Below, piece after piece: positions 8,110 through 16,729 of a DNA stretch of 27,037 nt (positions within the stretch are counted from its first letter, which is position 1; the number at the start of each line of letters is the position of its first letter). This stretch comes from Bacteroidales bacterium UBA6431. Its GTDB lineage: Bacteria; Bacteroidota; Bacteroidia; Bacteroidales; UBA932. The position numbers and the translations under genes were made by a program. The notes under the pieces are model-generated. The model did not search any database. It saw nothing but the letters and a program-made list of their open reading frames with translations, and had not been told where the DNA came from. The stretch is from assembly GCA_002439095.1 (NCBI GenBank), contig DJOT01000031.1, positions 1 to 27,037 of the forward strand, in the 5' to 3' direction.

Positions 8110-10134
8110 ATGAGAAAAGGAGCAGTGACATCATTGGCAGTCCTTGCAATGGCTGTCCTCTCCTGTACAGACAAGCTTGAAAGCGGCACGGGTGATCCCG
8201 TGCCGTCTTGCGTGCAGGAGAAAATCATACATTCTTCCGACAATGCCGGTACGGGCCGGCTCATAGTGCGCTTCGGCGATGAGGCCGTGGCGAGCCTTGA
8301 ACAGACCGTCAATACCCGCTCCGGTGAACCGTTGACCCGCTCCGGAATCGGGACGGTGGACGATGTTCTTGATGAACTTGGGGTTTCTTCGTTGGAAAGG
8401 GTTTTCCCGTTGGTTCCAAAGTTTGAGCAGGAGGCGCGTGAGGCCGGACTGCACCGCTGGTACATTGTCTATTTCAGTGATGATGCCGATCTGGATGAGG
8501 CTGCGCTCCGCCTGTCGGCGCTGGGGGAAGTCGAAGCTGTGGAGTTTGATGTGCAGATGCAGCGCAACTGGGAGAAGATTACGCCGTACCATGGCGCTGC
8601 CAGGCCTCTTGCAGCCGGTACGGAGACCATGTTCGACGACCCGCTGCTGCCGCAGCAGTGGCATTACAACAACTCCGGTTCTTCTGATGTGGCCGTGGGG
8701 GCTGTGGCCGGGGCGGACATCAACGCCGACCCGGCATGGGCTCTTACCGGAGGTGACCCGGGCGTGGTGGTGGCGATAGTTGACGAGGGTGTGAAATACA
8801 GCCACCCGGACCTGCGGGCGAACATGTGGGTCAACGAGGCCGAGCGTAACGGGCAGAAAGGTGTGGATGATGACGGAAACGGCTATGTGGACGACATCTA
8901 CGGGATGAACTTTGTCACGAACGGGCCGCTCAGCTGGAACAAGGAGTATTGGGTGGCCGGCCAGAACAAGGGTGATTCCGGGCACGGGACTCATGTCGCC
9001 GGGACTGTGGCAGCTGTCAACAACAACGGCAAAGGGGTCGCCGGTATTGCCGGAGGCAGCGGTAAGGGAGACGGGGTGAGACTCATGTCCTGCCAGATTT
9101 TCTCCGGTGAGGACATGAACAAGACCGGCTCGGCTGTGGCGATAGCGCGTGCGATACGTTATGCGGCCGATATGGGTGCTGCCATCATACAGTGCTCGTA
9201 TGGCTACAGTTCCGGACGTTTCGGCTCGGACAACCAATATACTTCACTCAGCAGCCTTGAGAAAGAGGCCATCGACTATTTCACGAAGCACAAGTCCAAT
9301 TGCGCGGCGCTCTCGTATGGCAATCTGGCCATATTCGCCTCAGGCAACGATGCCGCGCCGCAGTCCGCATATCCGGGAGCCTACCGGGACTACATCTCCG
9401 TGACGGCTTTCGCTCCGAACTTCATGCCGGCCTATTATACCAACTTCGGCCCGGGCTGCAACATCGCGGCACCGGGTGGAGATTACCTTATGGCTGTGGA
9501 TAAGAGCAGAACTTCTTCCCAGGTACTTTCCACCATGCCTTCGGAGGTGAACGGCGGTGAGGACTATGGCTTCTCTCAGGGTACGTCCATGGCGTGTCCG
9601 CATGTCTCCGGGGTCGCGGCGTTGGGTCTCTCTTATGCGGTGCAACTCGGCAAGAAGTTCACCATGCCCGAGTTCAGGGACATGCTGCTTACATCCGTCA
9701 ACGACATCGACGGGGCCATGGCCAAAAACGACAATTACAAAAATTATTACCATAAGATGGGTAGTGGGGCTGTGGATGCTTTCCAGTTTCTGATGCAGAT
9801 AGAAGGTACGCCTTGCCTGAGGCTGGTGGCCGGAAAGGAGGAAAAGCTGCCTCTGTCCGCGTACTTCGGACAAGGCTATGCCGGTCTTACATATTTGTCC
9901 GTCAATATGGACAAGGCTGATATGGAAAGGCTAGAGGTGCGGGGAACTCCGCACGTTGAGGATGGTAATCTGGTCATTTTGTGCGGCAAGCCGGGCTCGG
10001 CCAAGGTCACCGTGACGGCTGTAGCCGGAGGCGACAAGCCTGGCAGCGGCACGGAAATGGGCGGAATAGAGGTGAAAAAGACTTTCGCCATCATCTCCCG
10101 CAGCGCTGCGAGCAGCAACGGAGGATGGTTATAA
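8110..10134 (+). CDS. S8-family subtilisin-like serine protease lipoprotein
   Basis: A 674-residue secreted protease. The lipobox AVLSC gives lipidated Cys19. Residues about 45-165 look like an N-terminal prodomain (RLIVRFGDEAVASLE, RWYIVYFSDDADLDEAALR). The catalytic domain follows with all subtilase signatures: Asp225 in VAIVDEGVKYSHPDL, His292 in GHGTHVAGTVA, oxyanion Asn413 in ASGNDAAPQSAYPG and Ser493 in GTSMACPHVSG. A DDDGNGYVDDIYG segment (about 256-268) is acidic and may bind calcium. The C-terminal 110 residues form a probable beta domain ending in SSNGGWL. The gene starts two bases after the BACON gene and ends 12 bases before the small lipoprotein gene. The catalytic set is complete, so an active cell-envelope protease is expected; its substrate is not evident. 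Confidence 0.95.
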   Translation: MRKGAVTSLAVLAMAVLSCTDKLESGTGDPVPSCVQEKIIHSSDNAGTGRLIVRFGDEAVASLEQTVNTRSGEPLTRSGIGTVDDVLDELGVSSLERVFPLVPKFEQEAREAGLHRWYIVYFSDDADLDEAALRLSALGEVEAVEFDVQMQRNWEKITPYHGAARPLAAGTETMFDDPLLPQQWHYNNSGSSDVAVGAVAGADINADPAWALTGGDPGVVVAIVDEGVKYSHPDLRANMWVNEAERNGQKGVDDDGNGYVDDIYGMNFVTNGPLSWNKEYWVAGQNKGDSGHGTHVAGTVAAVNNNGKGVAGIAGGSGKGDGVRLMSCQIFSGEDMNKTGSAVAIARAIRYAADMGAAIIQCSYGYSSGRFGSDNQYTSLSSLEKEAIDYFTKHKSNCAALSYGNLAIFASGNDAAPQSAYPGAYRDYISVTAFAPNFMPAYYTNFGPGCNIAAPGGDYLMAVDKSRTSSQVLSTMPSEVNGGEDYGFSQGTSMACPHVSGVAALGLSYAVQLGKKFTMPEFRDMLLTSVNDIDGAMAKNDNYKNYYHKMGSGAVDAFQFLMQIEGTPCLRLVAGKEEKLPLSAYFGQGYAGLTYLSVNMDKADMERLEVRGTPHVEDGNLVILCGKPGSAKVTVTAVAGGDKPGSGTEMGGIEVKKTFAIISRSAASSNGGWL

Positions 10135-10146
10135 ACAGGAACGATT

Positions 10147-10617
10147 ATGGACAGAAATACAATAAAAACCGCTTTGCTCAGTCTAGGCCTTTTAGGCATC
10201 CTGCTTTTGCCCGGCTGCAAGAAGAGTTCTCCAACTGCAGCCGAGACGATAGCGGGGGAGTGGCATCTCGTGTCTTTCGAGGGGCGGGAGCCATCTGGCT
10301 TCGATGCATATCTGGATCTCGGCGCTGACGGGACTTTCATCCTCTGGCAGAAAGTCCAGAGCCCGCGCTGGCAGAAGTACACCGGGACGTATTCGGCGGA
10401 CTGGGAGACATTGGAGGGCGCTTACAGCGACGGCACCCCATGGGGAAGCAGCTATGAGTACGAGCATGACGGAAGCGCCGGACGTCTGGTGTTGACAAGT
10501 ATCGGGGAAATCCGTGATACTCAAGAATATCTGAAGCAGGCTGTCCCGGATGAGGTGAGGGAGAACGCTGAACCCGTCACCAAGGCCCTTGGCATTGAGG
10601 GCGGACGGCTGCTTTAG
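10147..10617 (+). CDS. Small lipocalin-like lipoprotein
   Basis: A 156-residue predicted lipoprotein with signal peptide ending in LLPGC and lipidated Cys24, followed by KKSS. The pattern AGEWHLVSFEGREP near the mature start, then DLGADGTFILWQ, YTGTYS and LVLTSIGE, resembles the lipocalin-like lipoproteins common in Bacteroidota (W near the N-terminus, then alternating beta strands). It is the third and last gene of the operon with the BACON protein and the subtilase, followed after 25 bases by a strong terminator. A role as binding partner, inhibitor or chaperone of the protease is possible but nothing in the sequence shows it. Confidence 0.75.
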   Translation: MDRNTIKTALLSLGLLGILLLPGCKKSSPTAAETIAGEWHLVSFEGREPSGFDAYLDLGADGTFILWQKVQSPRWQKYTGTYSADWETLEGAYSDGTPWGSSYEYEHDGSAGRLVLTSIGEIRDTQEYLKQAVPDEVRENAEPVTKALGIEGGRLL

Positions 10618-10642
10618 ATCCGCCCCCGTTTCAGCTGATTTT

Positions 10643-10674
10643 AAGGCCTCCCGTACAGAGGGGAGGCCTTTTTC
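10643..10674 (+). terminator. Rho-independent terminator of the three-lipoprotein operon
   Basis: A perfect 10-bp stem, AAGGCCTCCC (10643-10652) with GGGAGGCCTT (10661-10670), an 8-base loop and a run of T (about 10669-10673) at its 3' side. It lies 25 bases after the last stop of the operon and ahead of the next regulator gene. Confidence 0.9.
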
Positions 10675-10703
10675 TGTACGGGACGGGTGTTGCCGTTTCC
10701 GGA

Positions 10704-10711
10704 TTTATTTG
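10704..10711 (+). promoter_or_regulatory. Probable -7 promoter box of the propeller/AraC regulator
   Basis: TTTATTTG matches TAnnTTTG in seven of eight positions and lies 31 bases before the ATG at 10743. No good -33 TTTG was found. Weak but well placed, between a terminator and a start codon. Confidence 0.4.
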
Positions 10712-10742
10712 TAATTTAGCCACGTTGATGACACCGGAACTG

Positions 10743-13562
10743 ATGAAAAAGTATATTGCTCTCCTGTTCGCCATGGCAATCCTCCCGTTTGCCGCCATAG
10801 CCCAGCAGATAATTGACCTGCCGCAACTTGACCAGCTGCCGATACACTCCATACACCGTATCTTCCAGGACAGTGAAGGTTATGTCTGGTACGGCACGTC
10901 CGACGGGCTGTGCCGCGATGACGGATACAAGGTGCAGGTTTTCCGTTCAGACCTCCATACTCCCGACCTGATGCAGAGCAACCTGATCTATTCCATCGCC
11001 GAGGATTCCAACAATAGGCTGTGGTTCGGGACTGACCGGGGTGTCTATATTTTAGATAAGGCCACATACAGCATCAGTCGGCTGGACCGTCCGGAAATCA
11101 ATGGCATCAAGGTCTCATGCGTCGGCTCCACCTCGGACGGCGACATCTGGATATGCGTTCCGGGCGGACTGTGCCGCTTCTCTCCCGACGGGGAACTGAA
11201 GACCAGATACACGATAGATAAAGGGCAGGGCAGAATCAACTCTTTCTATGAGGATTTCGACCGGCGGATCTGGATCTGTGTCGAGGGAGAGGGCTTATGC
11301 AGGCTGGAACCGGAGACTGGAGATTTGGAAAGTTTTTCCCGCGCCGGGGAGGCCGATGAGAGCTATATCATACAGGACAAGAACCGGAAATATTATTGGG
11401 TCGGCTCATGGGGAGAGGGAATCCATCGTTTCGACCCGGATGCCGCACCGGGGAAAAGATACACTCCGCAGCCGGCGGCCTTCAGCCGGCAAAGCCGACA
11501 TGACAACTGCATCATAAACATGACCCAAGACGATGTGGACGGCAGGCTCTGGGTCATCACATACAACAACCTTGAGGCATACCGCATAAGTGCTCAGGGG
11601 ATGCTTGAGCCGGTGGACACATCTCCATATCTGCCGGAAGGCAATAAGATGTTGAGTTATGTGATAAAGGACAGAGACCGTAATCTCTGGGTGGCGGCTT
11701 ACGATAGGGACAGTTTTATCATCAATCTGCAGGACAGCCATATAACGGAGTATCAGGTGCCGGAGATGCGCAAGAATCTGAATGTCAATCCTGCTGTCGT
11801 ATCGCTCTGCGAGGATGACGAAAAAGGTCTTTTCTGGCTCTCCCAGGACAGGCACGGGATATATCTTTATTCGCCGTCGTCCGGGAAACTCGTGCCGGTC
11901 AGCGACAGCCCGGGGATGAAAGGTTTCCCGTGGGCCCAGATTCCTTATCTGATTAAGTCGAAAGAGAGGGGCAAGATATGGGCCATGACCGATTACGCCA
12001 CCGTATACGGCCTGCGGCGGACCGGGATGTCGGTGAAGTGGGAGGACACGGTCGATCTGGGGACGGCAAGTGAAGATCCCGGTACATTGGAGACCATCTA
12101 TGAGGACGCTTCCGGATGTCTGTGGATGGGCACCACAAAAGGACTTTTCGTCTTGAGACCGGACAGCGGAGAAATCTCGGCTGTGCAGTGCATAAAAGGC
12201 AATGCCGCGGGCATAACGGAGATGACCGACGGCTCAGTGTGGGTCTGTGTCAGCAAGGCGGGAGTCTATAAATTCGAGGATGGGGAGGTGACAGGCTTTT
12301 TCCCGAGCGGGGAGAACCTTTCCTGTATCGGTGCGACCTCGGACGGGAAGCTGTGGCTGGGGAGTTTCTGTTCCAAGATATTGTATCTGGACCCTTCTGA
12401 CGGCACCTATGCGGACTTCACTTCCGTCTGCGGCATGAAAGGCGATGTGCTGGAGATGATGCTGGTCGATGAATTCAACCACCTGTGGATCCTTACCAAC
12501 CAGCAGGTCAAGGAATTCAACCCCCACAACGGCTCGTTCCGCGACTATACCGTGCCGGGTAAGCCGTATATGCTCGAACGTTATCTTCCGAGGGCGGCAT
12601 ACATGGCTGCTGACAACACTCTGTATTTCGGCGGCATACCCGGATTCATCTCCATCAAGGCGAGCAACAGGCTCGAATCTCTGGCCAAACCTGCCACGCC
12701 GCTCATCACCAATGTCAGCGTGGGAGGGGAATCCCTCTTTTTCGACAGGCACATCCCGTCTGAGGGCAAGTTCGAAATCGGGCCGGACAGCTACAACATA
12801 GAGATCAGCTTCTCCACGCTGGACTATTGGAACGCCTCCAGAATCCGCTATGCCTACAAGCTCTCGGGGGTGGACAAGGAGTGGAACTACACCAACGGCG
12901 GCAACACCGCTTTCTACAACAGGCTCGGTAAGGGAAAATACACTTTCCAGGTGAAGGCTACGGATGAGAACGGACTTTGGAGCGACCGGGTCTCCAGTAT
13001 CAGCATCACCCGGCTGCCCGCCTGGTACGAGACCTGGTGGGCTTTTCTGCTCTGGTCAGCCATGGCCGCAGGTCTGGTATTCATGGTGCTTTACCTCTAT
13101 GTGCAGAAGGTAAGACAGCAGGAGAAAAGGAAGATCACCAACCTGCTGCGGCCACGCAGGCATAAGCAGGAAGCGTCAAGGAAACCGTCGGTTCTCGAGA
13201 TCAGCAGCCTGGAGACATCCTCCAAGGATGAGCGGCTCGTGGCCCGCGCTCAGCAGCTGGTGGAATCCAACCTTGGAGACCCGCTCTTCAATATCGCCGT
13301 TCTTGCCGACAGGCTGAACATGACCCGTATCACCCTTTCGCGCAAGATAAAGGCCGTGACCGGGCAGACTCCGCTGGAGTTCATCCGCGACATCAAGATG
13401 AGACACGCCTGCCGGATGCTCGAAAACCCCGCCATGACGGTGAGCGAAGTCGTCGCCGCGCTCGGGTACAACGACCATGACCACTTCACCAGCCTTTTCA
13501 AGAAAACTTTCGGCATGACCCCGAGCGAATACCAAAAAAGGAAGGCATCCCCGATGAATTGA
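10743..13562 (+). CDS. Kinase-less propeller / Y_Y_Y / AraC membrane regulator of the SusCD-GH127 locus
   Basis: A 939-residue one-component relative of the HTCS proteins. Order: signal peptide MKKYIALLFAMAILPFAAIA (1-20); about 14 Reg_prop motifs such as RLWFGTDRGVYILD and CLWMGTTKGLFVLRP (about 40-640); a Y_Y_Y domain (about 676-762, with RIRYAYKLSGVDKEWNY); one membrane helix (about 765-787); a basic linker; and an AraC-type helix-turn-helix (about 830-939, with LADRLNMTRITLSRKIKAVTG). HisKA, HATPase and receiver domains are absent, so the periplasmic signal must cross the membrane without phosphotransfer, as proposed for SusR-type regulators. I chose ATG 10743 because it opens a textbook signal peptide; ATG 10728 and TTG 10725 are in frame just upstream. 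It lies 136 bases before susC on the same strand and is the obvious candidate activator of that operon. Confidence 0.9.
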   Translation: MKKYIALLFAMAILPFAAIAQQIIDLPQLDQLPIHSIHRIFQDSEGYVWYGTSDGLCRDDGYKVQVFRSDLHTPDLMQSNLIYSIAEDSNNRLWFGTDRGVYILDKATYSISRLDRPEINGIKVSCVGSTSDGDIWICVPGGLCRFSPDGELKTRYTIDKGQGRINSFYEDFDRRIWICVEGEGLCRLEPETGDLESFSRAGEADESYIIQDKNRKYYWVGSWGEGIHRFDPDAAPGKRYTPQPAAFSRQSRHDNCIINMTQDDVDGRLWVITYNNLEAYRISAQGMLEPVDTSPYLPEGNKMLSYVIKDRDRNLWVAAYDRDSFIINLQDSHITEYQVPEMRKNLNVNPAVVSLCEDDEKGLFWLSQDRHGIYLYSPSSGKLVPVSDSPGMKGFPWAQIPYLIKSKERGKIWAMTDYATVYGLRRTGMSVKWEDTVDLGTASEDPGTLETIYEDASGCLWMGTTKGLFVLRPDSGEISAVQCIKGNAAGITEMTDGSVWVCVSKAGVYKFEDGEVTGFFPSGENLSCIGATSDGKLWLGSFCSKILYLDPSDGTYADFTSVCGMKGDVLEMMLVDEFNHLWILTNQQVKEFNPHNGSFRDYTVPGKPYMLERYLPRAAYMAADNTLYFGGIPGFISIKASNRLESLAKPATPLITNVSVGGESLFFDRHIPSEGKFEIGPDSYNIEISFSTLDYWNASRIRYAYKLSGVDKEWNYTNGGNTAFYNRLGKGKYTFQVKATDENGLWSDRVSSISITRLPAWYETWWAFLLWSAMAAGLVFMVLYLYVQKVRQQEKRKITNLLRPRRHKQEASRKPSVLEISSLETSSKDERLVARAQQLVESNLGDPLFNIAVLADRLNMTRITLSRKIKAVTGQTPLEFIRDIKMRHACRMLENPAMTVSEVVAALGYNDHDHFTSLFKKTFGMTPSEYQKRKASPMN

Positions 13563-13698
13563 GCATATAACCATGGCATTTTTATCAAAATGACGTCTGT
13601 CGCATCCGCCTGCCATTTATGTTTAAAAAGCCGTGAAGCACTTGCCGCAGAACAGCATACCTTTATCCCCGACATAATTAATATCTAAAATTATCCAA
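13563..13698 (+). promoter_or_regulatory. Regulatory gap between the regulator and susC, no canonical promoter box
   Basis: These 136 bases are AT-rich and carry no TAnnTTTG box, unlike most other leaders in the window. A short inverted pair, ATGGCA (13573-13578) and TGCCAT (13611-13616), is visible. The susC operon must start here if it has its own promoter; absence of a consensus -7 box fits an activator-dependent promoter but could also mean read-through from the regulator gene. No terminator is seen in the gap. Confidence 0.3.
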
Positions 13699-16600
13699 AT
13701 GGTACATTCAAGATTAAGGACAGGAAACCTGTCGGGCATCCGTGCCCTGGTATCTCTACTGCTATTCTTCTTTGGGCTATGCGGTGTCGCCTCGGCGCAG
13801 ACCTTATTGATTAAAGGAAACGTGAGCGACCAGCATGGTGAATCCGTCATCGGGGCCGGTGTGGTCGAAAAAGGGACCACAAACGGTGTCACAACCGACA
13901 TGGACGGAAACTTCACGCTTGAAGTCTCCTCCGCCAAGGCCACTCTCCAGATCAGTTCCCTGGGCTACGTGACCCAGGAGATTGCTGTCGGCGGCAAGAC
14001 TGAGTTCAAAATCGTGCTCAAGGATGACACCAAGTCGCTGGACGAGGTGGTCGTCATAGGTTATGGTGTACAGCGCAAGGGAGACGCGACAAGCTCGGTG
14101 GCTTCCGTCAAGTCGGACTCTTTCAATAAAGGTATGTCACAGGATGTCGGCCAGCTCATACAGGGCAAGGTCGCGGGCCTTACCATCTCGCTTACCTCCG
14201 GTGACCCTACCGCAAGCACGCAGATGCTTCTCCGCGGACGCTCCACCATCAACGGCTCCAACACCAATCCACTCGTCATCATCGATGGAGTCCCAGGCGA
14301 CTTCGGCATGGTTGCCCCGGAGGACATCGAGAGCATAGACGTGCTCAAGGATGGTTCTGCGGCAGCCATCTACGGTACCCGCGGCACCAACGGCGTGATC
14401 ATCATCACGACCAAGAAGGCCGATGCGACCAACTATAACCGTGTGGAATACAATGTGTACGCCTACACCCAGACCATCGCCCGCAAGATGGACATGCTGA
14501 CCGCCGCCGACTATCGCAGGCAGATATCCGAGGGCTTCAGGGACGCCAGCTGGGACAAGGGATCCGAGACCGACTGGCTCAGCCAGATCACCCGCTCCAA
14601 CATCAGCCATGTGCACAACCTCAGCTTCACGGGCGGCAACAGGAAGACCAACTACCTGCTCAACGTGAACTTCCGCCAGGCGCAGGGCATATTCAAGAAA
14701 TCTGACAACCAGCGCCTCAGCGCGAGGGCGAAGATCAACCACAAGATGTTCGATGACAAGCTCACCGCGAGCTTCGAGATCCTCAACACCCAGAACAAGT
14801 ACACCACCACCGGTGACGGATACAGTTTCAACGGCTTCACATATCGTCAGGCCCAGATCATGAACCCTACCGCCCCGGTCAAATATGAGGACGGGACCTG
14901 GTACGAGGAGACAGGCCTCTTCCAGTACGAGAACCCTGTGGCCAGGATCGAGGAGAGCACAGGTCAGAACGAGCAGCAGTTCTCCAGGCTCAACGCCAAT
15001 CTGGTCTTCACCCCTATAGCTGACCTCACGCTGACCGGCCTCTTCTCATACAGCAAGTACAACCAGACCCGCGGATACGCCGAGAGCATGAAGCATATCT
15101 CGACCGTGCGCGACTCCAAGAACGGCTTCGTCTCCAACGGCGAGGATTCCACCAAGGACCTGCTCATGGAGCTTACGGCCCAGTACAAGAAGAAAATCGG
15201 CGGACACAATTTCTCCCTCCTCGGGGGATACAGCTACTCAAGCAACGAGTGGTTCAACTTCTGGGTGCAGAACCAGGACTTCCCGACCGACATCTTCGGA
15301 TATTCCCAGATCCAGCTCGGCGAGGGCCTCGGCAACAAGCTCAGCAGCCTCAACGGTGACATGGGCCGCACCAACCTCATCGGCTTCTTCGGCCGCGCCA
15401 CCTATTCATATAAGGACCGTTACCTCTTCATGGGAAGTCTCCGCTACGAGGGGGCCAGCCAGCTGGTGGGTACCAACAACGCATGGGGTCTGTTCCCGTC
15501 CGTCTCACTTGGATGGAGGCTCAGCGAGGAAGAGTTTATCAAGTCTCTTGGCTTGTTTGAGGATCTCAAACTCCGTGTAGGCTACGGTGTCACCGGAAGC
15601 CAGCCGAGCCAGTCTTTCCTTGCCAAATCCACCCTCGCCTACAGCGGGTATTTCCTCTCCGACGGCAAGTGGGTCCACACTCTGGTGCCTTCACGCAACC
15701 CAAACCCGAACCTGAAATGGGAGGAAAAGCACGAGTGGAACATAGGACTTGATTTCAGCATTCTCAATGACCGCATCAACGGTTCCGTGGACTTCTACAA
15801 CCGTGACATCAAGGATCTTCTCTACAACTTCTCAGTGCCGGTACCACCGAATCTCGTGAACACCACCATGGCCAATGTCGGCAAGCTGCGCAACCGCGGC
15901 GTCGAGGTTCTCGTCAACTTCGTGCCTGTGCAGACAAACAACTTCACATGGAACTCAAGCGTCAACTTCTCCACCAATGAAGACAAGCTTGTGAGTCTCT
16001 CCAACGACCTGTACGAGGTCTCATCCAACTACATCTATGAGGGCTGGACAGGTGATCCTATCCAGACCAACACACACCGCATCGAGATAGGAGACAAGAT
16101 AGGTAACTTCTTCGGATACAAGGTTGTGGATGTGGATGATGAGGGCAAGTGGATTTACCTCGACGGCGAGGGCAACCTCGTGGGATACGATGATTTCGTG
16201 GGGATGAGGAACTCGGACAACAAGCACATCCTCGGCAACGGACTTCCTAAGTTCTATGCCGGATGGAACAATACTTTCCGCTACAAGAACTGGGATCTCG
16301 CGATCACCATGCGGGGCGCTTTCGGCTTCCAGATCCTCAACTTCCAGAGGATGTTCTACGAGAACACCGGCATCATGAACTACAACCGTCTCAAGTCTTC
16401 ACAGGACAAGGTCTTCGGCAAGGCGGTCCTCAACAAGGAGATGCCTCTCGAGTTCAACAGCTACTACATCGAGGACGGCGACTTCTGGAAGATCGACAAC
16501 ATCACCCTCGGCTACAACTTCCAGCAGACCGGAATCAAGTATGTGGATTCCATAAGGCTCTACGCCTCCATGTCCAATGCGCTGACCATCACCGGCTACA

Positions 16601-16710
16601 AGGGTATCGACCCTGAGGTCAATAGGGTGGGTCTCGCTCCGGGCAACGACGAGAGGGACAAGTACCCTACAACACGCACCTTCACCCTCGGCGCAAACAT
16701 TGTGTTTTAA
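13699..16710 (+). CDS. SusC/RagA-family TonB-linked outer membrane transporter
   Basis: A 1003-residue outer-membrane protein that imports glycans or other large ligands using TonB energy together with its SusD partner. It has a signal peptide (1 to about 33, ending ASAQ), a carboxypeptidase-regulatory-like domain (about 39-112, with DMDGNFTLEVSS and LGYVTQE), the SusC signature SLDEVVVIGYGVQRKG (about 114-129), a plug domain with LLRGRSTINGSNTNPLVIID and DVLKDGSAAAIYGTRGTNG, and a long barrel ending in FTLGANIVF with terminal Phe. Length and motifs are normal and the gene looks intact. The susD gene follows after 19 bases. Glycan specificity cannot be read from the sequence; the GH127 neighbour suggests an arabinose-containing ligand. 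Confidence 0.97.
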   Translation: MVHSRLRTGNLSGIRALVSLLLFFFGLCGVASAQTLLIKGNVSDQHGESVIGAGVVEKGTTNGVTTDMDGNFTLEVSSAKATLQISSLGYVTQEIAVGGKTEFKIVLKDDTKSLDEVVVIGYGVQRKGDATSSVASVKSDSFNKGMSQDVGQLIQGKVAGLTISLTSGDPTASTQMLLRGRSTINGSNTNPLVIIDGVPGDFGMVAPEDIESIDVLKDGSAAAIYGTRGTNGVIIITTKKADATNYNRVEYNVYAYTQTIARKMDMLTAADYRRQISEGFRDASWDKGSETDWLSQITRSNISHVHNLSFTGGNRKTNYLLNVNFRQAQGIFKKSDNQRLSARAKINHKMFDDKLTASFEILNTQNKYTTTGDGYSFNGFTYRQAQIMNPTAPVKYEDGTWYEETGLFQYENPVARIEESTGQNEQQFSRLNANLVFTPIADLTLTGLFSYSKYNQTRGYAESMKHISTVRDSKNGFVSNGEDSTKDLLMELTAQYKKKIGGHNFSLLGGYSYSSNEWFNFWVQNQDFPTDIFGYSQIQLGEGLGNKLSSLNGDMGRTNLIGFFGRATYSYKDRYLFMGSLRYEGASQLVGTNNAWGLFPSVSLGWRLSEEEFIKSLGLFEDLKLRVGYGVTGSQPSQSFLAKSTLAYSGYFLSDGKWVHTLVPSRNPNPNLKWEEKHEWNIGLDFSILNDRINGSVDFYNRDIKDLLYNFSVPVPPNLVNTTMANVGKLRNRGVEVLVNFVPVQTNNFTWNSSVNFSTNEDKLVSLSNDLYEVSSNYIYEGWTGDPIQTNTHRIEIGDKIGNFFGYKVVDVDDEGKWIYLDGEGNLVGYDDFVGMRNSDNKHILGNGLPKFYAGWNNTFRYKNWDLAITMRGAFGFQILNFQRMFYENTGIMNYNRLKSSQDKVFGKAVLNKEMPLEFNSYYIEDGDFWKIDNITLGYNFQQTGIKYVDSIRLYASMSNALTITGYKGIDPEVNRVGLAPGNDERDKYPTTRTFTLGANIVF

Positions 16711-16729
16711 CTGAAAAAAGAACTGAAAG

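Noticed and set aside
8131..9237. 368-codon minus-strand reading frame
   Set aside because: Antisense to the subtilase gene, His/Arg-rich shadow translation with no recognisable family.
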